From contig NZ_JMIW01000007.1 of assembly GCF_000715015.1 (NCBI RefSeq), positions 62,001 to 126,000 of the forward strand: a stretch of DNA of 64,000 nucleotides, read 5' to 3'. Position 1 is the stretch's first letter. Each line of letters opens with the position of its first letter. Under the pieces are notes generated by a model, which ran no database searches, was not told where the DNA came from, and worked only from the letters and a program-made list of their open reading frames with translations. Shown in pieces: positions 45,204 through 54,913 of this stretch. This stretch comes from Erythrobacter longus. GTDB lineage: Bacteria; Pseudomonadota; Alphaproteobacteria; Sphingomonadales; Sphingomonadaceae. Both the position numbers and the translations under genes were made by a program.

Positions 45204-45256
45204 GTTCTCCATGTTCCGAGTCGCAGCTCGCGGCTCACGGTTAAGGGAGAACTTAC

Positions 45257-45643
45257 ATGATCGGCTACGTAACACTGGGCACCAATGACCTGCCTCGCGC
45301 GGCGGCCTTCTATGACAAGGTTGCAGGCGCCATGGGATATGGCCGGATGATGGAAGAGGGCGAATTTATCGCCTGGGGCAATTTCGAAGACGGCACCGCC
45401 GGTCTTGCTGCAACCAAGCCTTTCGATGGCGAAGCGGCAAGCGTTGGCAATGGCACCATGGTCGCTTTGATGGTCGACAGCCCTGAAAAGGTGAAGGCCG
45501 TCTATGATGTCGCCATCGCCAATGGGGCGAGCGATGAAGGCGAGCCGGGCCCGCGCGGTGACGATGGTTTTTATGCTGGATACTTCCGCGATATGGACGG
45601 CAATAAACTCAACGTCTTTTGCATGGCGCCGCCTGCTGAATAG
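45257..45643 (+). CDS. VOC-superfamily protein (glyoxalase-like)
   Basis: A 128-residue single VOC domain. It starts IGYVTLGTNDLPRAAAFYDK, the usual first beta-alpha-beta unit, has a middle strand ending AWGNFEDGTAG, and ends with the typical DGFYAGYFRDMDGNKLNVFC, where the Glu metal ligand of glyoxalase I is replaced by Asn. It may be a metal-binding dioxygenase/glyoxalase relative or a resistance-type binding protein; no specific function can be given. AAGGGAGAA precedes the ATG at a good distance. Confidence 0.8.
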   Translation: MIGYVTLGTNDLPRAAAFYDKVAGAMGYGRMMEEGEFIAWGNFEDGTAGLAATKPFDGEAASVGNGTMVALMVDSPEKVKAVYDVAIANGASDEGEPGPRGDDGFYAGYFRDMDGNKLNVFCMAPPAE

Positions 45644-45774
45644 GCGCTCTCTTGCCTTCCGATGAATGAGGCGGTCTGCCTGATACAAAGCGCGACACAA
45701 TAGCGCGTATCCGGCATAATCGTGCGACAATGAGGTTCTAGAAAGGGCATTGTGAGTTGCGGTGAGGAACCAGA

Positions 45775-45853
45775 GCTGGCCCTCAACCCTTCAAACCCCC
45801 CGATGACCCGCGCCAAATGACGCGTGGGGGTGAGAGATGGGTAGAAGGCCAGC
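45775..45853. other. Structured intergenic element upstream of the EF-hand gene
   Basis: GCTGGCC (45775-45781) pairs with GGCCAGC (45847-45853). Inside are nested complementary pieces: ACCC with GGGT, ACCCCC with GGGGGT, and CGCG with CGCG. The set can fold into one roughly 79-base hairpin. There is no T-run on either strand and no ORF. It lies before the -10-like box of the EF-hand gene, so it could be a regulator-binding region, the 3' end of the VOC transcript, or a small RNA. Confidence 0.45.
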
Positions 45854-45889
45854 GTTTCGTCCATGCTGCAGCTTCATGCAAATAAGACA

Positions 45890-45895
45890 TATAAT
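45890..45895 (+). promoter_or_regulatory. Possible -10 box (TATAAT) of the EF-hand gene
   Basis: A consensus TATAAT 22 bases before the ATG at 45917, with GAAAGGA as ribosome site between them. The -35 region is weak. The leader would be very short. Confidence 0.4.
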
Positions 45896-45916
45896 AAGCC
45901 CTGAAAGGAACGCCCC

Positions 45917-46591
45917 ATGCGCAAAGTAACCCTCTCTCTCACAGCCGCCGTCCTTCTTGTGGGCGGTGCAGGCCTCGCATACGCACAGCAGCAAGAACGC
46001 GGTATGGCCCGCGCAGATGCCAACGGCGATGGCGAGATCACCCTTGCCGAAGCCAAAGCCCACGCAGCGACGCGCTTTGCCCGCATGGACGCCAATGGCG
46101 ACGGCGAACTTAGTCAAGATGACCGCGCAGCACGCGCCAAAGCCCGGTTTACCGAGGCCGATGCAAATGGTGACGGCGAGGTGACCCCTGCCGAAATGAC
46201 CGCCGCGCGCCAAACCCGTGCAGCTGAGCGTCAAGCCCGCATGTTTGAGCGGCTCGACACCGATGGCAGCGGAGGACTTTCAGAGGCTGAAATGATGGCT
46301 GGCCGCGAGGCTCGCGCAGAACGCCGCGCTGAACGGGGTGGCGAACGGGGTGAAATGCGCCGTGGGCGCGGTGGTCCAGATGCCAGAGGTGGTCGCGGTG
46401 GTAGAGGCGATCGCGCGATGCGGATGCTGGCGCGTGCCGACACCAATGGCGACAAGGTCGTGAGCCAAGCCGAATTTGATGCGAGCGTTGAGGCACGCTT
46501 CAACCGCCTCGACACAGATGGCTCTGGCACGATCACCGCTGAAGAACATGCAGCAGCCCGCGAGAAACGGCAAAATCGTCGCTCGCGCTAA
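45917..46591 (+). CDS. Exported calcium-binding EF-hand protein
   Basis: A 224-residue protein with a signal peptide (hydrophobic 5-23, cleavage after AYAQ) and six EF-hand-like loops of the DxNxDGE type. They start DANGDGEITLAEA, DANGDGELSQDD, DANGDGEVTPAEM, DTDGSGGLSEAEM, DTNGDKVVSQAEF and DTDGSGTITAEEH. A Gly/Arg-rich linker (ARGGRGGRGDRA) separates loops four and five. It should bind several calcium ions in the periplasm. The fifth loop is imperfect (GDKVV). It is followed on the same strand by a two-component system, as also occurs for EF-hand proteins in some sphingomonads; a role as ligand-dependent accessory is only inferred. Confidence 0.85.
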   Translation: MRKVTLSLTAAVLLVGGAGLAYAQQQERGMARADANGDGEITLAEAKAHAATRFARMDANGDGELSQDDRAARAKARFTEADANGDGEVTPAEMTAARQTRAAERQARMFERLDTDGSGGLSEAEMMAGREARAERRAERGGERGEMRRGRGGPDARGGRGGRGDRAMRMLARADTNGDKVVSQAEFDASVEARFNRLDTDGSGTITAEEHAAAREKRQNRRSR

Positions 46592-46610
46592 TAACGCATG
46601 ACCCTGTTTG

Positions 46611-46658
46611 GCATTTGCAAAACTTGCTTACCCCCTCCCCGGTCCGTTTTGCATTTGC
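46611..46658. promoter_or_regulatory. Paired GCATTTGC boxes before the two-component operon
   Basis: GCATTTGC occurs at 46611-46618 and again at 46651-46658, 40 bases apart, about four helical turns. The surrounding bases TTTGGCATTTGCAAAA and TTTTGCATTTGCCAA also read as a rough inverted pair. Spacing and sequence look like a regulator site, perhaps for the response regulator itself, but this is unproven. Confidence 0.35.
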
Positions 46659-46666
46659 CAATCATT

Positions 46667-46726
46667 CGGCCCGGCCGTGCACGCCCACCGCATCCCCTTA
46701 CCGCGGTGGACTTGCGCGCCGGGCCG
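46667..46726. other. Nested hairpin before the response-regulator gene
   Basis: CGGCCCGGC (46667-46675) pairs with GCCGGGCCG (46718-46726), and inside it CCACCGC (46685-46691) pairs with GCGGTGG (46703-46709). No T-run follows, so it is not a simple terminator. It lies 53 bases before the response-regulator ATG and may end the EF-hand message or form a leader structure. Confidence 0.45.
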
Positions 46727-46778
46727 ACACCTTTCATGACAGAATGCGCAATATGAGTGACCACGATGACTGACGGCG

Positions 46779-47519
46779 ATGACTGACGATGCTCCCAAAA
46801 TCCTGCTGGTCGATGATGAGGCGACTTTGCGTGAGCCCTTGGCCGATTACCTTGGAGGGCAAGGGTTTTCGGTGACGCAGGCGATAAGCGCAGCGGCCGC
46901 ACGCTCGGAATTGACCACTTGGCAGCCCGATATCGTCCTTCTCGATGTTATGATGCCGGGTGAAGACGGTCTTTCCTTATGCCGCCATCTGGTTGAGACA
47001 CGCGGCCTGCCGGTCATTTTCCTCACCGCCAAAGGCGAAGCGATGGACCGGATCCTTGGACTGGAACTGGGCGCAGATGATTATGTGGTCAAACCCTTTG
47101 AGCCGCGCGAGCTGGTTGCGCGCATTCGCACTGTTCTTCGCCGAGTCGATCGCACGCCTGCCTCGCCAGAGGCTATGGAGGATTGGCACTACCAATTCGA
47201 AGGCTGGGTGCTGGACCCGTTAAAGCGCAAGCTTACCGATGCCCACGGCGTCACCGTCCCCATTTCTACGGCAGAATTTCGCCTCCTTCGCGCCTTTCTT
47301 GATAGCCCGCGTCAGGTGATGGACCGCGACCTGCTGCTTGATCTTGTGCAAGGGCGCACCGCGCAATTGTTCGATCGGGCCGTCGACAATCAGGTGAGCC
47401 GCCTGCGCCGTAAGATCGAGGCCGATACCAGCAATCCGCAATTGATCCTGACCGTGCGCGGAGGCGGATATCGCTTTGCCGCAGACGTGAAACGAGCGGC
47501 ACCAGGCCCTGCTGCCTGA
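46779..47519 (+). CDS. OmpR/PhoB-family response regulator
   Basis: A 246-residue regulator. The receiver domain has the acidic pair Asp12-Asp13 in LLVDDEATLRE, the phospho-acceptor Asp56 in DIVLLDVMMPGEDG, Thr83 and Lys85 in FLTAKGE. The C-terminal winged helix starts after a short linker at about residue 150 and includes STAEFRLLRAFLDSPRQV and AVDNQVSRLRRKIEAD. It should bind DNA on phosphorylation by the kinase encoded next; the stop and the kinase start share one base (TGATG). Target genes are unknown; the upstream paired GCATTTGC boxes are candidates. Confidence 0.92.
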   Translation: MTDDAPKILLVDDEATLREPLADYLGGQGFSVTQAISAAAARSELTTWQPDIVLLDVMMPGEDGLSLCRHLVETRGLPVIFLTAKGEAMDRILGLELGADDYVVKPFEPRELVARIRTVLRRVDRTPASPEAMEDWHYQFEGWVLDPLKRKLTDAHGVTVPISTAEFRLLRAFLDSPRQVMDRDLLLDLVQGRTAQLFDRAVDNQVSRLRRKIEADTSNPQLILTVRGGGYRFAADVKRAAPGPAA

Positions 47520-48964
47520 TGAAGCGTCTCCTTCCCTCCAGCCTGTTTGGACAGGTCATGGTGAGCGTCGCGCTCGCCCTTTTGATATCGCAAGCGATAT
47601 CAGTGACCTTGCTGTTTCGCGCAGGCGAGGAGCGCCGGGAAAGCGCGGCGGTCACAACATCGGCGTTTCGCCTGATCAACGGGGCCGAGCGCGCTGAGAT
47701 CAGAGCGGCGCGCCTTGGCCCCGAAACACAAAACGGGCGCGAAAGCGGGGAGCGCGGGCCAAGGAGGGCTTTTCGAGATGGTGAGCGCGGCGGCCGATTG
47801 CCGCCACAATTGCGCTACAGCGTGTCGGACAATCCGCCAGCCGTCCTTCAGGCAGGAACGCAGCGCGACGACCTCGCACAACGGCTTCGAGAAGTGCTTG
47901 AGGCAGAAGGGGTGCGACCCCACGCCGTCATGGTCAGTGTCCTTCGCGCAGGCGATGCGCCCGGCCTCAGGCGTCTGGCCGACAGGCGCCCGCGTCTGGC
48001 TGCCAACCCCAATTGGCGCGACCGCACTTTGGTCGTTTCATCGATCCAGCGCACAGCAGATGGCGTTTGGGAAACAACGCGCCTGCTTGCACCGGGAAGG
48101 CCCACAGGCTCGCTTGGCGCGGTGCTTTTGCAGACGCTTTTGACCTTCGGATTTCTGATCGCCGCATTGTTCTTTGTGCTGCGCCGAATCACCCGTCCTC
48201 TGGCCGCATTGACGAAGCGCGTTGCCGACTTTTCACGCGACCCTGACACAGTGGTCGAGCTTGAGGAAACCGGCCCTTCTGACATCCGCCACCTGATTGC
48301 CGCGCACAATACGATGGAAGCACGCGTCGCCGCTTTGCTTGATGAAAAGGACGTGATGCTCGGCGCCATTGGGCATGATCTTAAAACACCGCTTGCCGCT
48401 TTGCGTGTCCGGATTGAAGGCGTTTCAGACGATGATGAACGCGCCAAGATGGCAGCCTCGATTGAAGACATCACCGCAACGCTCGACGATATTTTGATGC
48501 TTGCCCGGATGGGGCGCAAAGGATCTTTGCAAACCGAGGCGACAGAGCTTGGGGCATTGGCGCTGGGCGTGGTCGAGGAGTTTGAGGATCTTGGCGAGCC
48601 TGTCACAATGATCAATCCGCAGCGCCTTGTTGCTGAGGTCCAAGTCACCTGGATCAAGCGCGCGCTTCGCAATCTTGTATCCAACGCTGTGCGCTACGGC
48701 GGGGAGGCAGAGGTTTGCGTGGTCCGCGGTGAGGCGTATGCGATTTTGCGATTTGAGGACAACGGCCCGGGCATTCCTGACGATGCCATTGCCGATATGA
48801 TGGAGCCCTTCACAAGAGGCGAGGCATCGCGCAACCGAGCAACCGGCGGCGCAGGGCTTGGCCTTACATTGGCGCGCGCGATTGCTGTGGCCCATGGGGG
48901 CGACTTGGTGCTCGCAAACCGTGAAGAAGGTGGCTTAAGGGCAGAAATCCGCTTACCCCTTTGA
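47519..48964 (+). CDS. Sensor histidine kinase
   Basis: A 481-residue membrane kinase. A first membrane segment (MVSVALALLISQAISVTLLF, about residues 13-33) and a second at about 200-220 bracket a periplasmic part of roughly 160 residues, which is rich in Arg and Gly near its start. HAMP follows (RRITRPLAALTKRVADF). The H-box is IGHDLKTPLAALRVRIEG with phospho-acceptor His286, then N-box LRNLVSNAVRYGG, G-box EDNGPGIPDDAI and GGAGLGLTLARAIAV. All catalytic motifs are intact. The sensor domain is not recognisable. It is translated with the upstream response regulator. Confidence 0.92.
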   Translation: MKRLLPSSLFGQVMVSVALALLISQAISVTLLFRAGEERRESAAVTTSAFRLINGAERAEIRAARLGPETQNGRESGERGPRRAFRDGERGGRLPPQLRYSVSDNPPAVLQAGTQRDDLAQRLREVLEAEGVRPHAVMVSVLRAGDAPGLRRLADRRPRLAANPNWRDRTLVVSSIQRTADGVWETTRLLAPGRPTGSLGAVLLQTLLTFGFLIAALFFVLRRITRPLAALTKRVADFSRDPDTVVELEETGPSDIRHLIAAHNTMEARVAALLDEKDVMLGAIGHDLKTPLAALRVRIEGVSDDDERAKMAASIEDITATLDDILMLARMGRKGSLQTEATELGALALGVVEEFEDLGEPVTMINPQRLVAEVQVTWIKRALRNLVSNAVRYGGEAEVCVVRGEAYAILRFEDNGPGIPDDAIADMMEPFTRGEASRNRATGGAGLGLTLARAIAVAHGGDLVLANREEGGLRAEIRLPL

Positions 48965-49015
48965 GCCAAAGCAAGCGCCCCGAGCCGCAAGGGCCATTCC
49001 AAGGGAGATCATTTG

Positions 49016-50110
49016 ATGAGCGTCACGTTGTTTGGTGCACCCCCTTCGCTCTTTTCAGGAAAGGCGCGGGCCTATCTTGATTGGAAAGGCGTTGAGTACA
49101 CAGAAAAGCTCCCCAGCGATCCGGTGTTTACCTCGCAAGTGGTCCCCCAAGTCGGAAGGCCTGTGATCCCCGTGGTGCAGCTCGCCGATGGGACCTTGTT
49201 ACAAGACACAACAATCATCATCGACCATTTTGAGGCTAAGGCTGATGGCCCCCGCGTCTATCCTGAAACTCCGCGACAACGCCTCGCGGCCCTGCTGCTC
49301 GAATGCTTTGGCGATGAATGGCTTGTGATCCCTGCCATGCATTATCGCTGGCACTATAATGAGGAGTGGATTTACTCCGAATTTGGCAAGACCGCGCTTC
49401 CCGGCGCAACAGCGAGTGAGCAATATGAAGCGGGCAAAAAGCGCGGTGCAATGTTCAAGGGCTTTGTGCCGATGCTGGGCATTAACGCAGGCACCGTCCC
49501 TGCAATTGAGGCATCGTATGAGGCGCTTTTAAGCGACCTCGACGCCCATTTTGGCACCCATGATTTTGTGCTGGGATCGCGGCCAAGTATTGGTGATTAT
49601 GGCCTCATTGGTCCGCTCTACGCCCACAATTATCGCGATCCCAAGAGCGGCGAAATGATGAAGCGGCTTGCCCCCAACGTCGCGCGCTGGGTTGAACGGA
49701 TGATTGCGCCTGTTCCCCATTCAGGCGAGTTCCTGCCCGGCGATGCAATCCCCCAAACGCTTATCCCTGTGCTGGAACGGATGATGCGCGAACACATCCC
49801 CTATCTTCAATCAGTCGCACATTTGCTTGGGCACTGGGCCAAGGCAAATCCGGGCGCCGGAGTCCCGCGCGCGGTTGGCATGGTGGACTTCACCATTGAA
49901 GGGATAACGGGGCAGCGCGCTGCCCTGCCATTCGGCCTGTGGATGCTGCAACGTTCTCTCGATTATCTTGCGTCATTGACTGGCGAAGCGCGCGAAAGTG
50001 TAGGGGCGATGCTGCGCGAATGCGGGGGGCAGGCGCTCCTTGAGTTTGAGATGCCGTGCCGCCTCACATTTGAAGACTTTCGGCTGACCCATTCACCGCT
50101 CAGCGAGTAA
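49016..50110 (+). CDS. Glutathione S-transferase family protein, long form
   Basis: A 364-residue protein. The thioredoxin-like N-terminus VTLFGAPPSLFSGKARAYLD and the cis-Pro stretch VGRPVIPVVQLADG are GST-like; residue Ser in PSLFSGKAR is a candidate glutathione-contact residue. The C-terminal helical domain is much longer than in standard GSTs (about 210), with a tail of more than 100 residues after MIAPVPHSGEFLPGD. Catalytic activity and substrate are unknown. The ATG at 49016 follows AAGGGAG by eight bases; a TTG one codon earlier is less likely. It overlaps the convergent serine hydrolase gene by 18 bases. Confidence 0.82.
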   Translation: MSVTLFGAPPSLFSGKARAYLDWKGVEYTEKLPSDPVFTSQVVPQVGRPVIPVVQLADGTLLQDTTIIIDHFEAKADGPRVYPETPRQRLAALLLECFGDEWLVIPAMHYRWHYNEEWIYSEFGKTALPGATASEQYEAGKKRGAMFKGFVPMLGINAGTVPAIEASYEALLSDLDAHFGTHDFVLGSRPSIGDYGLIGPLYAHNYRDPKSGEMMKRLAPNVARWVERMIAPVPHSGEFLPGDAIPQTLIPVLERMMREHIPYLQSVAHLLGHWAKANPGAGVPRAVGMVDFTIEGITGQRAALPFGLWMLQRSLDYLASLTGEARESVGAMLRECGGQALLEFEMPCRLTFEDFRLTHSPLSE

Positions 50111-51310
50111 TCTTTGCGACCGCGCGATCAAGGCCAGCTCTCTTTCATCAAACCCGCCCTCATCCTCAGCGCTTTGGCGGGGCGGAACGGCGGTGATGAA
50201 ATAGGCGATGCCGGTCCCGCTTACAGGATCGAACCATAGGCCAGATCGCAGGCCGTATGCTTCGCCCGCATGGCCATAACGGGTGACACCATCTTTGAAG
50301 AGCGCGTCCATACACTCGCGCTCCGGCGTCTCTAGCGCTTGCATATGCAGGCCATAGCCGCAGAAGAACTCTTGGCCTTCAATCACCGGATCAGCGGCGG
50401 CAAGCATCGCCTGAATCGAACGTTCAGAGATCAGCGTTTCGCCCTCTTGCACGAGCGCTTGCCCGACGCGGGCCAGGTCCACCATGCCGATGCGCACGCC
50501 GCCTTGCGGGCTGAACACAGAGGCGTTGCTGCCGGGCACATAATCCTCAAGCGAGCATTCAACCCCGTCCGCCACAGGGATTGTGCAGCCAGGCGGAAGA
50601 TCGTGCACATCATCGCGGGCAATTTCGCCTGTGTCACGGTAGAGCGTCACAGCGCGCGCCGCCATTTCGGGTGAACAGCCGATCCAGTTGGCGCAGCCCT
50701 CTATCCCAAGCGGATCAAACACCAACCGGTTCAAGAGTGCATAATAGCGCTCGCCGCTTGCCGCCTCCAAAACGCTGGCCACCACGGGTGAACCGATATT
50801 GGCATATTCAAACGGCGCTCTACCCGGCGGCGCATCGGCGTACCAGCTTGCCGGGTCCTGAAGCTTTTCCTCAAGGCTATCCCCCAAGGGGATTACATAA
50901 CCGCTCGCGTCGCGCAGGCCAGAGCGATGATCCATCAATTGCCGCAGCGTTACAGGGGTATCGGGAAAGCCGGGGCTGCGGACCTTGTAGCCCAGATACG
51001 CCGACACATCCGCGTCCAGATCGACCACACCCTGTTCGGCCAAGCGCAGGGCTGCAAGCGCCATCAGCAGTTTGGAAATGCTGGCGATGCGCACCGGGTC
51101 ATTGGCTTTGACTTCGCGCCCGGTGGAACGGTCGGCAAGCCCCTCAACGATAAGCGGCGTTATGCTCTCACGGTCAAAGGCGACCACCACCGTGGCAGGC
51201 GTGGCAGGCGTTGCAGGCTGCGGCGATACACCGCTTGCACCTTCAGGGAACGCTGGAGGAGTGCACGCTCCAAGAGCGAGCGCTGCAAGGCTGGCCAACG
51301 CCAGCTTCAC
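50093..51310 (-). CDS. Beta-lactamase/serine hydrolase family lipoprotein
   Basis: A 405-residue class C beta-lactamase-like hydrolase. The N-terminus [16 protein letters not shown] carries a lipobox (Cys16). Active-site motifs: Ser77 and Lys80 in ASISKLL (SxxK), Tyr169 and Asn171 in YANIGS (YxN) and a late HAGEAYG in the place of KTG. This matches D-alanyl-D-alanine peptidase or esterase-type relatives rather than a proven beta-lactamase. The start is a GTG at 51310 overlapping the stop of the HerA-like gene by four bases. It is anchored to the outer or inner membrane by lipid. Confidence 0.85.
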   Translation of the reverse strand: MKLALASLAALALGACTPPAFPEGASGVSPQPATPATPATVVVAFDRESITPLIVEGLADRSTGREVKANDPVRIASISKLLMALAALRLAEQGVVDLDADVSAYLGYKVRSPGFPDTPVTLRQLMDHRSGLRDASGYVIPLGDSLEEKLQDPASWYADAPPGRAPFEYANIGSPVVASVLEAASGERYYALLNRLVFDPLGIEGCANWIGCSPEMAARAVTLYRDTGEIARDDVHDLPPGCTIPVADGVECSLEDYVPGSNASVFSPQGGVRIGMVDLARVGQALVQEGETLISERSIQAMLAAADPVIEGQEFFCGYGLHMQALETPERECMDALFKDGVTRYGHAGEAYGLRSGLWFDPVSGTGIAYFITAVPPRQSAEDEGGFDERELALIARSQRLLAER

Positions 51311-52884
51311 CGCATCAATCCGCCGATCAGATTGCGCACAAATCGCCCGGCGATAGGGCCGGCCAAATCGGTTGCGATCGAACCCGCCGCCGAGGTCAGC
51401 CCCGATGCGACCGGATTGGCGCGCGACTTCTTTCCGAGGACAGCCGCGGCTGCCACGCCAGCAACGCCGCCCGCTGCAACCTTGGCCCCGCGCGACATCG
51501 CCTTCTCCCAGATCGATGTGGACTTGCGTGAGCGTTTGGCGACCTCTTCTTCGCCTTTCTCTTCGACTTCCTGAGCGGTCTCTACCGCGTCCGCTGCTTT
51601 TTGCGCGAGCACTTCTTCGGCGCTCTGACGGTCGACCACCTGGTCATATTTCCCATCGAACGGGCTCACCGACTGGATGATGGCGCGCTCTTTGGCGCTC
51701 ACCGGGCCAAGGCGCGAGCGAGGCGGCTTGATGAGCGTGCGTTGCACAATCGTGGGCGCGCCCTCTTCGTCGAGGGTGGAGACAAGCGCCTCACCCACTT
51801 TGAGCTCGGTAATGGCCGCTTCGACATCGAGATCAGGGTTGATCCGGAAGGTTTCCGCAGCCGCCTTGATCGCGCGTTGGTCGCGCTTGGTGAAGGCGCG
51901 AAGGGCGTGTTGCACACGGTTGCCCAATTGCCCTGCGACTTCTTCCGGAATGTCGATCGGGTTCTGGGTGACAAAGTAAACGCCGACGCCTTTTGACCGG
52001 ATCAAGCGGACCACCTGTTCGATTTTATCCTGAAGCGCTTTGGGCGCGTCATCGAACAAAAGGTGCGCTTCATCAAAGAAGAAGACGAGCGTTGGTTTTT
52101 CAGGATCGCCCACTTCGGGAAGGGTCTCAAACAGCTCTGCCAAAAGCCACAAAAGGAAGGTCGCATAAAGCTTTGGCGAACGCATCAACTGGTCAGCGGC
52201 CAGCACATTCACATAGCCACGTCCTTCTTCGTCTTTTTGAAGAAAATCGTCGATTTCAAGCGCGGGTTCACCAAAAAAGTGGGCGGCGCCTTGCGATTCA
52301 AACGAGAGCAATTGCCGCTGGATCGCGCCCACCGATTGCCGCGAGACGTTGCCATATCCTGCGCCCGACAACTCCTGAGCATTCTCATTCGCCCATTGGA
52401 GAAGCGATTGCAGGTCGCCAAAGTCGAGCAGCAAGAGCCCATTGTCATCGGCATAGCGGAAAACGATCTGAAGGACGCCTTCCTGCGTGTCGTTCAGATC
52501 AAGCAGACGCGCCAAAAGGAGCGGGCCCATCTCGGTCACGGTGGTGCGGATGGGGTGGCCTTGTTCGCCGTACAAATCCCAAAAGATCACGGGATTATCG
52601 GAATAGGCGTAATCCTCCATCCCAAGCTCTTTTGCGCGGCTCTCAAGCTTTTCGGCATGTTTGAACTTTGGCGAACCGGGCATCGCAATGCCGGACAAAT
52701 CGCCTTTTACATCGGCAACGAAGACAGGCACGCCATCAGCGGAAAAGCTCTCAGCCAGACCTTGGAGTGTGACCGTCTTACCCGTGCCGGTTGCCCCTGC
52801 GACCAAGCCATGGCGGTTGGCCCGCGACAGGGCGAGGCTCTGATTTTCGCCATTGCCACCAAGACCCAGAAATATCTCGCTCAT
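51307..52884 (-). CDS. HerA-like DUF853 ATPase
   Basis: A 525-residue protein of the DUF853/YjgR family in the HerA/FtsK ATPase clan. It starts [18 protein letters not shown], Walker A is [11 protein letters not shown] (residues 29-39, Lys36), and Walker B-like [18 protein letters not shown] lies near residue 265-285. The C-terminal quarter has a Glu-rich stretch and then an Ala/Gly-rich, membrane-like region ending [16 protein letters not shown]. Related HerA enzymes move or unwind DNA, but YjgR-type proteins have no established role. The real start is the ATG at 52884; a longer open frame up to 53427 is not supported. Divergent from pabB by 135 bases. Confidence 0.85.
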   Translation of the reverse strand: MSEIFLGLGGNGENQSLALSRANRHGLVAGATGTGKTVTLQGLAESFSADGVPVFVADVKGDLSGIAMPGSPKFKHAEKLESRAKELGMEDYAYSDNPVIFWDLYGEQGHPIRTTVTEMGPLLLARLLDLNDTQEGVLQIVFRYADDNGLLLLDFGDLQSLLQWANENAQELSGAGYGNVSRQSVGAIQRQLLSFESQGAAHFFGEPALEIDDFLQKDEEGRGYVNVLAADQLMRSPKLYATFLLWLLAELFETLPEVGDPEKPTLVFFFDEAHLLFDDAPKALQDKIEQVVRLIRSKGVGVYFVTQNPIDIPEEVAGQLGNRVQHALRAFTKRDQRAIKAAAETFRINPDLDVEAAITELKVGEALVSTLDEEGAPTIVQRTLIKPPRSRLGPVSAKERAIIQSVSPFDGKYDQVVDRQSAEEVLAQKAADAVETAQEVEEKGEEEVAKRSRKSTSIWEKAMSRGAKVAAGGVAGVAAAAVLGKKSRANPVASGLTSAAGSIATDLAGPIAGRFVRNLIGGLMR

Positions 52885-53019
52885 CGCGTGTGTTACCTTT
52901 ACCCAGAATTCGTTTGGCCAAGATGTGCCGCTCAGCGAAGATTTGGTCAACCGCGAGGCTCGATTTACCCAAAGGTCCCTATCGACTTGGAAGTGTGAGG
53001 GGCCTAAAGCTCGAAGGCG

Positions 53020-54867
53020 ATGGGTCAGCTTGATAGTCCAGAGTGTTTCGTACTGCTCGACGACGCCCGCGCACCGGTTAATGGTGGGGTGGGCGCTGCG
53101 GCTGATGCGCTGTATTATTCGGCGCCGCGTGAGGTGTTTGTAGCCCACCGGCCCCAAGATGTGATCCCGGCGCTCGAAGCGGCCGAGGCAGCGCGCCAAA
53201 AGGCCAAACCCGATGACGCAGAGCTTGCCGGTATGATCGCTTATGAAGCGGGGCTCGTTCTTGAAGATAAGCTTGTTCCCCTTGCCGCTGCGCGAAGCGG
53301 TGCGATGGGTCCGCTTGTGTGGCTGGGACTGTTCGATGCGCCGACGCGGATTGCAGCCAAAGACGTGCCCGCATGGCTTGCGGCACGGGCAGATGGTGAG
53401 GCGCGGCTTGGTCCGATGGAACCGCAATTGTCACCCGCGGGATATGAGGCCGCATTTGAGACCCTTCGCGAGGCCATTCGTGATGGAGATATTTATCAGG
53501 CCAATCTGACCTATCCTCTGGCTGGCTCTTATCGCGGCGATCCCTTGGCGCTTTATGCGCAGCTTCGGGGGAGCGCGAATGCGGGATACGGCGGCATTGT
53601 TTTCGATGGCTCACATTGGCTTTTGAGCTTTTCGCCAGAACTGTTCGTGGCACTCGACCCTGAAGGCCGCGCAAAGGCAAAACCGATGAAGGGCACACGC
53701 CCGCGTGGGAGTGATGCGGCGGCAGACGCCGCCTTGGCGCAGGAACTGGCAGGATCGGTCAAGGACAAGGCCGAGAATTTGATGATCGTGGACCTCATCC
53801 GCAACGACCTCTCGCGCGTTGCGGTGCCGGGAAGCGTTCGGGTCGATGCTCCCTTTGCGATTGAGAGCTATCCAACCGTCCACCAAATGGTATCCAGCGT
53901 GCGCGCCAAGCTTGCAGAAGGCATGGGCGCCAGCGATCTGGTGCGCGCGATGTTCCCTTGCGGCTCGATCACCGGCGCGCCCAAAATCCGGGCGATGGAG
54001 CTTATCCAAGAAACAGAGCGCGATGCGCGAGGGGCATATTGCGGCGCGATTGGGCGGATTGGCGCTGACGGGTCGGCAGCCTTCAATGTGGCAATCCGCA
54101 CCTTGCGGCTGACCCCGATTGAAAACGGGCAGGGCAGCGCCATTCTGGGCGTGGGCTCTGCGATTGTCGCCGATAGCGAGCCCTTGGTCGAGCGCCGCGA
54201 GTGCGAGGTGAAAGCGGGCTTTGCGCGCCAGAATTCGCAGGGGAGCACTGCTGGCGGCGCAGACCTTATTGAAACGATGGCGTTCGACCCTGAAACAGGG
54301 ATTGCGCTTCTCGAATTGCACCTCGCGCGCATGAAACGCAGCGCCAAGGCCTTCGGGTTTGAGTTTGATCGCCATGCTTTGCGCAATCAAATTCAAGCGC
54401 TGGTGTTTGAGCTGGCTGAGCCTTCCAAGGTGCGTCTGCTCACCTCAAAAAGCGGGGCGAGCGTCATTGAAACCGCACCCCTGCCGAAAGCCTTTGCCGG
54501 GCCTGTCCCGGTGGTCGCCTTGCCAAACCCGCTGGACCCCAGCGATTGGCGCCTCGCCCACAAGACCAGCGACCGCGGTTTTTACGAGGACGCATTAAAC
54601 GCAGCCAAAGCGCTTGGCGGCAGCGAAGCGGTTCTGGTGCGCGAGGACGGCTTTGTAACCGAAGGGTGCTTCACCAACATTTTTGTTGAGCGCGGTGGAA
54701 TCTTGCTCACCCCACCGACGTCGCATGGACTGTTACCGGGCATCTTGCGCGAATATCTGATCGAGAAAGGCCGCGCGCGCGAGGCAGAATTGACGCTGGA
54801 TGATCTTGCGGGCGGTTTTCAGCTTGGAAATGCGGTGCGCGGACTGTTCTCGGCCAGGCTGGTCTAG
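53020..54867 (+). CDS. pabB: Aminodeoxychorismate synthase component I fused to aminodeoxychorismate lyase
   Basis: A 615-residue fusion for para-aminobenzoate in folate synthesis. Residues 1 to about 395 are Pab[24 protein letters not shown] with the catalytic Lys224, [12 protein letters not shown] and [18 protein letters not shown]. About 400-615 is a class IV aminotransferase-type PabC with [14 protein letters not shown] (PLP Lys514) and EGCFTNIFV. Together they turn chorismate to 4-amino-4-deoxychorismate and then to p-aminobenzoate; the glutaminase partner PabA is not in the window. Such fusions are common in sphingomonads. The upstream gap shared with the HerA-like gene holds both promoters. 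Confidence 0.93.
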   Translation: MGQLDSPECFVLLDDARAPVNGGVGAAADALYYSAPREVFVAHRPQDVIPALEAAEAARQKAKPDDAELAGMIAYEAGLVLEDKLVPLAAARSGAMGPLVWLGLFDAPTRIAAKDVPAWLAARADGEARLGPMEPQLSPAGYEAAFETLREAIRDGDIYQANLTYPLAGSYRGDPLALYAQLRGSANAGYGGIVFDGSHWLLSFSPELFVALDPEGRAKAKPMKGTRPRGSDAAADAALAQELAGSVKDKAENLMIVDLIRNDLSRVAVPGSVRVDAPFAIESYPTVHQMVSSVRAKLAEGMGASDLVRAMFPCGSITGAPKIRAMELIQETERDARGAYCGAIGRIGADGSAAFNVAIRTLRLTPIENGQGSAILGVGSAIVADSEPLVERRECEVKAGFARQNSQGSTAGGADLIETMAFDPETGIALLELHLARMKRSAKAFGFEFDRHALRNQIQALVFELAEPSKVRLLTSKSGASVIETAPLPKAFAGPVPVVALPNPLDPSDWRLAHKTSDRGFYEDALNAAKALGGSEAVLVREDGFVTEGCFTNIFVERGGILLTPPTSHGLLPGILREYLIEKGRAREAELTLDDLAGGFQLGNAVRGLFSARLV

Positions 54868-54913
54868 CGAAACACCCTTCGACAAGCGGGGGGCGAGGCG
54901 ATAGGGGGCTATT

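Noticed and set aside
46592..46760. A 51-codon plus-strand frame starting at about 46599
   Set aside because: Pro/Arg-rich, no ribosome site, and lies on the paired boxes and hairpin; likely not translated.
52885..53427. N-terminal extension of the HerA-like protein up to 53427
   Set aside because: The added 181 residues are low-complexity and lie antisense to pabB; the conserved protein starts at ATG 52884.
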